DNA of 51,650 bases from Branchiostoma floridae. Taxonomy: Eukaryota > Chordata > Leptocardii > Amphioxiformes > Branchiostomatidae. The DNA lies in the NCBI RefSeq assembly GCF_000003815.2, contig NC_049981.1, positions 23,809,943-23,861,592 on the forward strand, in the 5' to 3' direction. This document shows positions 38,136-48,800 of this stretch, in pieces; positions within the stretch are counted from its first letter, which is position 1; each line of letters begins with the position of its first letter. Under the pieces are notes generated by a model, which saw only the letters and a program-made list of their open reading frames with translations, had not been told where the DNA came from and ran no database searches. The translations under genes and the position numbers were made by a program.

Positions 38136-39789
38136 TCACGTTATCATCCAGAAGAGCCTGTATTGAGAATGAAACTGGCTGGAAACCAGATATGATGAAA
38201 CTGACAACTGATATAATTCACAACTCAAGGTGAATGTTCCATAAAAATGTCTAAAAACTCACAGTATTACTTAAGTGTACATTCCTTACTTAATCAATAC
38301 ATCACATAGCATATAAAAAAAAATGATCAATGAAGTACAGCTGAATCTCATACTATTACTAGCACTCTTATGACCTATTTCTAATAACCCCTATAAGATC
38401 ACCAAAATCAAACAATATTCAATCAAATTAAATATAATTATTTAAATCCAAGATGTCAAAATTGTATTGGCCATGGAAAAAATCAGCAGAGAAATGCTTA
38501 TCAATGATATGACATAATTGGACAGTGGTATTCAATCTAAAAAAAAGCTATAGACAGAAAAAAATTTTAACCAATGACCATTTATGAAATCAAAGGAAAA
38601 CAAGCTATTTCACCTCGCTTAGCTTAAGATACCATAACACCATAGCTGCCATATTAAACTAAATATACTATTCAGTACTTTATTGCCGAGAATATTTGAC
38701 AATATGGCACAATTTACAGTAATACCAGATACCATAAATATTGACAAAATTGACCCCCAAAAGCAAATTAAGTAATTGACTGTCGATACAAAACTGCACT
38801 GGCATTTTAATCTAAATAATACACCCCACCTTTTTTTCTTAAAACTGCACTAACAATTTAATCTAAATAACAAACCCCACCTTTTTTCTTCCAATTGCTT
38901 CCTGCATTGTGTACATACCTGGTTGATGTTATAACTGTACACAAAAAATATCCCTTCCAAAGGAATAATCTTAACCAGTTTTTGTTTCCTGTTCTAGCTT
39001 TTCTACATTACTTAATATCAGATCTATTAAGAAACTTTTCCTAATGCAGTTAATGATAGAAGGAAAATGATGGAAAAAACAAAATCTGTTTCATTCTTTC
39101 CCGCCATGTTGAAAATCTGCACAAGCATAAAATCATGGACAACACATTTTCTTTCTTCCCCTATGTCTTAAACCTGTGAATACAAAACAAGGTGTTTGGC
39201 AAATTTGAATATTGCTTTCTCTGTAACAATGTTCCTTCCATTACTCTCTATGAAAGTGTTTTATCACATGACCATGTTATGGGCAGTAACACTTTTCAAA
39301 CATACATGTAGGACAGCAGAAAACATTACTGCATTCAATGTTCAACTGTCCTACTGCAGTCTTCCTCTGACTTTAAGAGATCGCTCAACAACAAGATGGA
39401 GGTGTGAAATTGGTCAAAACTCACTGTTTTTAACATGTAATAAGGGGACACTGTGGACAATGTAAGAATGGTGTGCAATAAGGATACACTTAATAGGACA
39501 ATGTTGGACTGTAAAATTACACAGTGTTTCCTTTGATGTCTCTTTCCACAAGTGTACAAAAATATAAATGTACATCATCTTGTGTGACAGTGTCTACCAG
39601 TAATTTTCTAATGACTCGTACAAATCTGGGATATTGTATAAAAAAGGATTCAAACTGTAGGTCAACAGATGAAAGTCAGTCCCCCTCCCATATTGTCAGT
39701 GTATTGTAATAGACTCTCCTTCTATTTATGTCTCAATTGACATATCATTGAAAGAGCTCTATACTACAATGTAAGGTGCATAGCATCCA
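38136..39789 (-). other. Erlin 3' UTR and flank
   Basis: AT-rich, no coding signal. AATAAA on the minus strand at 38679-38684 is a possible poly(A) signal for erlin, about 1.1 kb after the stop. 'caccccaccttttttctt' words recur near 38823 and 38877, a short tandem duplication of about 55 bp. Confidence 0.4.
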
Positions 39790-39828
39790 TTATCTACCAC
39801 CACTACTTTTCTTTGAAGATGAGTCGTC
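39790..39828 (-). CDS. ERLIN2: Erlin last coding exon
   Basis: Acceptor TTGTTTCAG|GAC; encodes [12 protein letters not shown] and TAA (39790-39792). This hydrophilic tail differs from the vertebrate erlin C-termini; assignment rests on the preceding exon's phase 0 donor and the clean acceptor. Confidence 0.75.
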   Translation of the reverse strand, partial: DDSSSKKSSGGR

Positions 39829-42800
39829 CTGAAACAATAGTAAAATTTAGGTTATTAAAGTTTTATAATTGAAAACATTCCTGCAGCATATTGTATATGA
39901 AAAATTTTCAAAATACATCTATCATTCTCTACACAGATTGAACTTTAATGAAAGACAGTCATGATGATTGTTCAAAGTACAAATTCAAACTAACTCAAAA
40001 CAAAAGAAAGCTGAATAATGGCCTAGGCTCTCAAAACCAATACTTTCATACCTGTGCTGTGTTAGAGGCAGCAGCAACTTTGGCACCATCTGCTTGTGCT
40101 CCTTCCTTGGTCTCAAAGAACATGGAGGGGATGTCGGTGCCAAAGTAGAGCTTGGTGTTGGCTGCAATGGCCTGGTACTTCATCAGCTCTATGTACTGAG
40201 GTGTGAGCTTCACCTATAGGGGGTGGATACACAAATAATGTTGTTGAAACGTGTCCCATATGGTCTAGTGGTTAGGATTTGGCGCTCTCACCGCCAAGGC
40301 CCGGGTTCGATTCCCGGTGTGGGAACCATTGAAACGTTTCGGGGTGTTTGGTCTCTAAGTCCTATATTAGCTTATCAGGAACTCAGCCAAACCAGTCGAT
40401 TACTATTTGTGAGCCGTGTTTATTCAACCTATGCTAAACTCAAGTAACATATAATACAATGTGTTTCACTTAGGACTACAGCAAGTTACAGTTACAGGAT
40501 ACAGGTCTAGGATAATGATACAGAGAGCTAAGTATATTTACAGAGAGAGTTGGTCTAACTTACTAACTAGTACACAATCCAACAGAGGGACGAAGCCCTA
40601 CTTAAACAACCTCACCTGAGTCCTTGGGGCACCGACTGACTAAATCTCTTCATACAATCTCTAAGGTTAACTCGCATGACAATAGGTTGTATAACTCCGC
40701 CCATCACAGGTAAGCTGGTTGGATGCTGTCGGCATCCAGCCAATCAGGGATTACCTAATATGCTAATGTAGGCTCCTCCTCATATGGTCTAGACAGTCAT
40801 TACCTAATTATCTCATATGTCAAAGGTCATGGCCGTTACATTGTTATCATTATGATAACACTTTCCTGAATAGCTTCATCAGGCAGGGAGATCATTAGTA
40901 TTGTAGCATATTAGAGTTCTTGAACCAAAGGAGTTTGATTGTAGAATGCTTTGACTTTGACTTTGACTTTATTCAGATCCACTTTTAGCTATTACAACAA
41001 TGTCAAACATTATGTTGCCAGCTATTCTTCCAGTGGTCTACATAAAATACATTAATACACGCACAACATTACATAAATACAAAACATAATATGTACAATG
41101 CAAAGATGAATTCCTTAGTTGATATTCTTATTAGACAGATATAATTCTCCTATTGTGTCATAATCATATCATGATATATTCATTACCTTTTAATCATAAT
41201 ATGCCAAAGCTTACAATAGCAGTTACAGCTTAATGACAAGGAGAAAAACCTCTCTAGTGCAAAGCTGCAAACATATGGTAGTTTAAAGGGTCTTTATGGA
41301 GACCATAGGGGCAGTGGGCTGTTTGTTTGTTTATTCTTTAGTTTATCAGCGTGACAGCATATTGCCTGACGGCATTTTTCAAAGCTCCCTGGCGAGAACC
41401 CCGAACATAAGTCATACATTATATTTAAGTTCAACAAAACCAAATTAACTTTAATAACATAATCATACATAAAGTTCTATACAATTAACTTACATTAACT
41501 TAGATAACATAAAATCATATTGCCAAGTGAGTAAACCAAAAGTTTAACCTTAACATAATATAACGCAGAAACATAACAGAAAGAAGTCAGGATTAAAATC
41601 TGGATTGAATTTGCATATCAATGTGAAGAGCATACAGGTTTTTGAAAATTGCCAGCATTCTGGCTGCTTTGATATGATGTCACAGAGCATTCCAAAGTGT
41701 GGCCCCATAGGATGAAAAGGCTTGTCTTTTATACTCTAGTTTAGTCTTGCCAAAGTTGGGCAACTGAAGACTGCTGTACTACATGTGTGCCCTGAGGCAG
41801 GTATTGTGTGTGTGTGAACATGTGATAGCTGAGTGAACATTGCAGTGATAGGAAGGGATCAAACCATTCAGGGCCTTGTAGACGAGAATAGCTTTGCCTT
41901 TTCTGTGCAATTCAGCTACTGGGAGCCATTCTAGTGAGTCTAGAAGGCCTGAGGTAGAGCCTACTAGAGGTGTGGCTGATACAGCCTAGTATTACCCAGG
42001 CCACCCTGTTTGTAGCTTCTGCAATGCGCATTGCAGAATACAAGGCTGAGCCCAATCCTGTGCGTTGCTGGCTGTACTGGGCACTGCACAGTAAAATGTA
42101 TGTGTCCAGGGCACAATGGGAGGGCAGAGCCTCTCCTTTCACCACCTTCTTACATATACCCCCCAACATAAGTCAGGTACATTTGTAAGTTGAGTTAAGT
42201 GCCTGTCCCAAGGACACAATGCCTAGCCAGGAATACTAGGGGTCAAACCTGTGACCTTTTGAACTGCTAGCCTGGACACTTGGCCATTTGACTTGGCTAC
42301 TGGAAGTTTTGTTATATATATATATATATATATAAACAAAAAAGTTAACTAAAACATGCATTTCTTCCCCCAAAAGACATGTTTGCACGTATACACAGAA
42401 AGAAAAGATGGGCCATACCATGTTTGAGGTGCTGTAGGGGTGCATGTACCTACCTGGTTGGACTCAGCCTGCTTCTGAGCTGTATAATACTCTGCATCAG
42501 CTCTTGCCCTCTGTTTGGCCACCTCAGTTAGATCTATAAAATAACAAAAGGAGGGGTGTTGTAGACATTTTTCTTTGCATAAAACTGTTCCAACAATTAC
42601 ATTAATGAAGTTGTCATGCACTTCCCCAATAAGTTTACCCTGGGTAATTAGTTTACTCTCCCTATAAAAGGACATTAACAAAACGACTAGAGATAAAACT
42701 TGACGGCAACTACACTAAGATGCTACGTGCGGCTCTAAATATCTCCTGGAGAACACATCCTACAAAAAATCTGTTGTATGGAGATCTACCACCGTTATCT

Positions 42801-45800
42801 CAAGTCATACAGGAAAGAAGGCTGAGGTTTGTTGGTCACGCATGGCGAAGTAAAGATGAGATTATAAGTGACGTTTTGCTGTGGACTCCCAAACATGGTC
42901 ATGCTAGCAGAGGTAGACCACGCAAAACATAATGTACATCAAATTTGTGATGATTCTGGCTGCTCGGCTGAAGAACTGCCAAAGGCTATGGAGGATAGGG
43001 AAGGATGGAGGAAGAGAGTCATGTCCATCCGTGCAACCAGCACGCCCGGATGATGATGATGATGATGATAAATGAAGAACAGATGCAGGGAACACACAGC
43101 CCAGCCTTACCTTCGATCTCAGACATCTTTTTCTGTGACTCCTTTTCCATGACTTTCTGGTCAAAATGAATCTTTGACACTTCCTTTTGCTTCTCAGCCT
43201 CTAAAAAAGGAACATCAATGATTAAATAAAAAAAAGGTTATGACTCCAACTACACTTCACTATGAGGTCCCACTATAGGTATATGTGGCAGTATAAAGTA
43301 AAGTTAAGTAAAGCTCTGTAGTATGTTGACATATTTTAAATAATCAACACAAATGTTGAAGAGATAAAGTCTTCAAATATATCTTTACAACATACCAGTT
43401 CATCAACACTAATTCTGATGGCTTAGTCAAGGTTTGCCACATAATGCAATATGCTTATAAGGTGTGGGTCTCCCGTTCTATTTATTTGTCCCTGATCAAA
43501 GCTAGGTACTCATTTTCACCTCTGTCAAGTGAAGAAATAGGTGTTAAGTACCTTTCCCATAGGCACAACATTAAGGCCTGCTGGGATTCAAACCCAGAAC
43601 CTTTAGATTCTAAGTAAACAACCCTAACCACAAGACAACATATGCAACAGTTATTAGAGAGTGATGTCAGGGCTGGAAATTCATTTTTGGGATAAGGTGC
43701 ACTGGTGCACCGAGCTTAAAAAATTGGGTATTCTTGGGTGCACCACATAAAAAAAAGCAGAATGTAAAAAAAAAAAAAATAATAATAATTTGATGAACAC
43801 AAATTCCAACTTCATTTTGAATTTCTAATATAAGTACTATACCAGACATTCTATCATCTTTCTATCACCAAGATGTCAGTAATATATACTTTGATATATT
43901 TACATACATAAACCTACAAAAACATTTGGGTGCAATTTTGGACCCAGTTTTTTTAGCCCTGGATATGAACAAAATTTACTTTTTGATGAAGCTGTATACC
44001 TAAACAAAATTTAAGTACGTTAAGGTTAAACAAAGTTAGGTACATTAAGGTTCAGGCCTGCACCTGTGATTGAGATACTTATTCAAAATAGTTCAGGACA
44101 AATTGTGTTTGAATTGAAAACAACAGATCCTTAAACTGTGCTGGACACATGTATGGGATCTATAATTCTTCACCACTACATGTAAGTGCCCTTTGAGTAT
44201 GAAGTATTATTTATGATAACAAGGCCATGCGGATTGTACAAAGCTCAACTTACCGATAATGGCCTTCTTTCTCTCAGTCTCTGCCTCCTTCTCTACAACC
44301 TTTTGTTTCTGGATGGCTACCAGAAGTTTAGTCTTCTCAGCCTCCCTGAAAGGAAGTGACAAGTACAGAATGTCAGACTAAACTTGCTTAGGATTATAAC
44401 ACATGTCACCACAAACATTCAGGAGCTTTTGTATCCAAGTAATAAAGACAAAATATTGAGGAAACTCTCTGCATAAGAATTAAGAAAAGTTTATAGCATT
44501 ATTTTTCAGGTAAGTCAGACTCAGAGTGCATATATAATAGCTAGGCAACAAAGTCTATGCCCATGTCAACAAAAGGTTCACAGATGACTGGTTTCAACAT
44601 GAATGGGCATCTACATCAAAACTACAAATTTGGAAGCAATACCATTACAAGGTCTGTTTTAAATTTGATATTATTTGATAAAAGTGTGTTAGTGAAAAGA
44701 AAAAAAACTCATATTCCCCAGATTTTCCAAACTGATTTGGCTTGACTATTTGTGTTGAGAGGTTCCTCAACTTAAATGCATTGCAATGTAGATTTACAAT
44801 GTAGTAGTGATACTCTCAGCTCTATTACCATTGGAAACAAGAGACCTTGATTTCAAATTTGAATCAGGTACCCAAACACAGTGTTTGTTTCTCTTAGTTA
44901 TCACGAACACACATAAATTTTAGCCTTAAAATCCAAACTTCTGTGAAACGCTATAAATACCATATACTTCTAAATATGCTATGCAGCACAGAAAATCCTG
45001 CACTCAGCATGAATAACTATATAAATTCCTTCCCATTGTGAGAATATATGCATGTTTGAAGGCACAGTTATAACTCAAAGCCTGGAAGCTCATATACTAT
45101 GAATGAACTTACATTGCCTCATAGTTCCTCCTGATAGCTTCCGGGATTTTGGGCTTAGTCACGCGCACCGCCTAAAAACATGATAAGGCAACAGCTCAGT
45201 GTACAGTAAATTTCTCCATTGCTGAGTTTTTATTCTAATATAAGCTTCCGCATGTGGCAAGAAGCCCTCATATCGTAAATATGTATATATATATATACGT
45301 GGCAGAGCTGCCGCCATACTCCTCCTCATATCCTGGGACAGAAACTAACTTGTTCGGATGGATATAGAATTCCTCCCAAACAGTCCAAAATTCTGAACGT
45401 CAACGAAATTGATGAATAATTATTTCATCACCCTTCAATTTGAGGTTCAAATGACATGCACAAATCTAATCATAGAAATCAACATCATTTGCCAAAAAAT
45501 AATAAGGCAACAAGAAAAAAATTTGATGCTGGAGTCACTCTGTATTCACTGTGAAATGGCACTGAACTTTTCTTGTTCTTCTTTCATAAGACTGTACAGT
45601 CACATATAGATATCTTGACAGCAGTTCACGGATTGAAAGAAGATATCTGTTGAAAGATGCACTTGAAAGCTAAAGAGGACTCAAAGCTAGACAAGGCCGC
45701 ATTACAAGCTCAGCAGGAGAGGATATTGAACGGTACGGTTGGCAAGCTTTGTTGTAAGGAGACTCTCATTTCAAAGTCATTGCTTCAGAGCACAAAATAG

Positions 45801-48800
45801 ATGCATGCCTTGAGGCATCCATGCTAAAATGCTGCCAGCCTGATAATATCACTGCTATAGGGAGAAAGAAAATCAGTCTACCGGGGCAATATTCATCAAT
45901 ACACAAGAAAAATTAGTTTTATGACTGCCATTGCCATTATTCTCTAGGTAAGCATACTATTTCAATAAGAGGTAATCCATTAAATGTATTAAGATTTCAT
46001 TGTATGAATGCACGTCTGAGACAGGAAATGATGAGGACAATGATTCATGACTGAAGTACCAAAGATGGCTTAGCTGCTCCCCCTTACAGTTCTCAAATAA
46101 CCTGCAGGCAGCTTAAGTTAAAACTGTCCATACCTGCACAAAGAGTCCTGGTGCCATCTTAGTAAGGTCTGTCTGCAGAGCCAACTTCAAGTTTTCATCA
46201 ATCTTATCTAAAAGAACAGAATGGATTATCATTTTGCATGCACAACTTTGTGCCTTGTGAATGGCATACAAGAAGACAGGTGCAACATAGCAAAAGACAC
46301 ACAACAACAGGCATGCAAAATGCTTATACAATAAACAGAAGAATGCAATATGTCAAAATGTTTGCCATATACATCCTACAATAAATGTGCAATATATCAA
46401 AATGGCATGCAACATACATGTACAAGCTACTAGTACTCAATACGCACAATGAAATGCAACATACAAACTACTTGACAAACAGACAAATAAACCAAACAAA
46501 TTGATGCAACAATTTTTATGCCAAACTGCTTAACAATAGAATGCAACATATTGATATTCAGCTGGATCATGACTCTACAACAGACATGCAACATACCAAA
46601 CTGCTCGATATAGACCTCCTGCAAGCTATGGCTGCTGCAGAACTGGTTCAGCTCGTGGTGAACCTTGTTGAAGATAAGAATCTTGTCGTAGTCCGTGGTG
46701 TAGTCCTTTACAGTGGCATGCACTGTGCAGGTGACACAAAATGCAAAGATGTAAGACTCTGCCATGCGTACTCACCGAAGTGCTCGATGTACACCTCCTG
46801 TAAGGTGTGGCTACTGCAGAACTGGTTCAGTTCGTGGTGCACCTTGTTGAAAATGAGAGTCTTGTCATACTCTGTAGAGTAATTCTTGACTGTCTCATGG
46901 ACTGGAAAGGACATAAAGGCATTCACATCTACACATGTGCATGAATTGGTAACAGTCAAACTGGGATTCAGCAATCACTCGTGGGACTGAGGAAAAAATG
47001 GTTGCTGAGGACATGCGGTTGCGTATGACAGGGTGAGGTTTACTAGTATGTAAAAATGGACAGAACTGTTTCCATGAAGCTTGCGACTGGAGGTGACTTG
47101 ACTGCCAGATGATTGCCTTTCCAGATTTGACTGTAACATCACCCAACAGTTAGATTATTCTTGGCCCAAACAAAATAAGAAAACATACTACAAGATTAGT
47201 ATGCTACATGTTAACAATTAAGCCTGTAAGACAAGAGCTCTAGTAACTACATAGACAGGTCTACATACATAGCTACACACCATGAGCTGCATACACAGTA
47301 CGAATAATCATTGTATGGTATTGCATATTTACTAGTTGAGACATGTATACTAGTATGGCCTTTATACCCCAGTCTCCGAATGTTAAGAATACATGATTGG
47401 GATGGCACGATTATTTTTAACCACGGTACTAGTAATATGCGTGGAGTCATGATATTATTTAGAAAAAATACAAAGTTTGTTGTGCATAATTGTATTAAAG
47501 ATAATGACGGCCGACTGTTAATACTAGATGTCTCTCTTCACGATACACGAGTATGCTTAGTTAACTTGTACGCTCCAAATAGTGACGACCCTGCCTTTTT
47601 TGAAGACATTGTAAATAAGATCGCAACTTTAGAAGAATGCAGCGAAAATATAATTATCGCAGGCGATTTTAATACAGTCCAAAATACTATGCTTGATAGG
47701 GCAGGACGCAATCCAACAGAATATCATCCGCGTGCTCAGCAAAAGATCTTAGACATGGTATTAGAGCTAGATTTAGTTGACGTTTGGCGTTTCAAACATA
47801 AAAATACCGTAAAATTTACCTGGCGTAGGCGCCACCAAGCGAGCCGTATTGATTATTTTTTGATATCCTTTTCTCTTCTCACCAATGTTGTCAGTGCAAC
47901 AATTGCAGGACGATTGAAATCTGACCATAATGTCATCTGCATTTCTGTTCAAACAACAACATTCTCTAAAGGTAAAAATTATTGGAAGTTTAATCAAACT
48001 TTATTAGAAGATGCTACATTTGTAAAAGAAACCGAGGTATTTATTAGAGAATTTTTTGAGAACAATAATGGGACAAGTGACCCGCTCACAGTGTGGGACA
48101 CGTTTAAGTGTTGCTTAAGGGGACATACTATCAAATTTGCATCAAATAGATATAAAATGTATTCAAATAAAGAAGCAGATTTAACTAAGCAGATTAGTGA
48201 GTTATCTAAGGAATTGGATGAGACAGACACCCCATCGGATTCCTTACTAGAAGAAATAAAAACACTTCAAAGTGAACTTGAAAGTCTACACGAACGAAAA
48301 CTGAAACAACGCACTGTGTTCGAAAAGCTGACTGGATGGAATTTTCGGAAGATGTAATAAATTCTTTTTATTGAGTCACAGAAACTATTCAAGGAAAAAT
48401 GTCACAAATATAACAACTTCTGATGGAGACAATACCCAAGATCCTTTACAAATATTGGCTAATTTAAGGTCTTTTTACTCAACCCTTTATTCATTTAAAG
48501 AGTCCCCAAAGCCTCTAGATGAGAAAAATTGCTCTGCCTTTTTTCAAAATACGGATAACGTCAATAAACATTTAAACTCAGAGCAACAAAACTCCTGTGA
48601 AGGTCCCATTACTGAAAAAGAATTGTGGATAGCAATTAATAGCTTTAAGAATGGAAAAGCTCCAGGACTAGATGGGCTGCCAATTGAAATATATAAGGTA
48701 TTCTTCTCTAGCTTAAAGCAACATATGCTCCAATCCTTTAACTATGCATATGAAAAAGGACAGTTGTCTAACACACAAAGAGTAGGACTAATCACTCTTT

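Larger units (their letters stand above)
40245..40840 (-). mobile_element. LTR-tRNA chimeric element (LTR joined to a whole antisense tRNA-Glu)
   Basis: Read on the minus strand: TGTAACGGCC... (LTR, 511 bp) ending CGAAACGTTTCA; one A; then TGGTTCCCACACCGGGAA, which would be an 18-nt primer-binding site for tRNA-Glu; the complement of the rest of that tRNA; then CACGTTTCA, repeating the last bases of the LTR. It is bounded by a TTGT/TTGT target duplication. So the element has retrovirus-like ends at both sides, but all internal genes and almost all of the 3' LTR are missing, replaced by one full tRNA copy. Confidence 0.7.
40241..40844 (-). repeat. 4-bp target-site duplication flanking the LTR-tRNA element
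   Basis: TTGT at 40241-40244 and TTGT at 40841-40844 directly abut the TG...CA ends of the element 40245-40840. A fifth base (T) also matches but belongs to the left element end. Confidence 0.65.

Noticed and set aside
41912-42169. 85-codon minus-strand open frame as a host gene
   Set aside because: Part of it and the frames downstream match the C-terminus of CR1/L2-like reverse transcriptase, so it is a LINE remnant.
47311-47397. ATG start of the endonuclease open frame
   Set aside because: These codons are host intron plus the target-site duplication; the LINE begins at about 47399.
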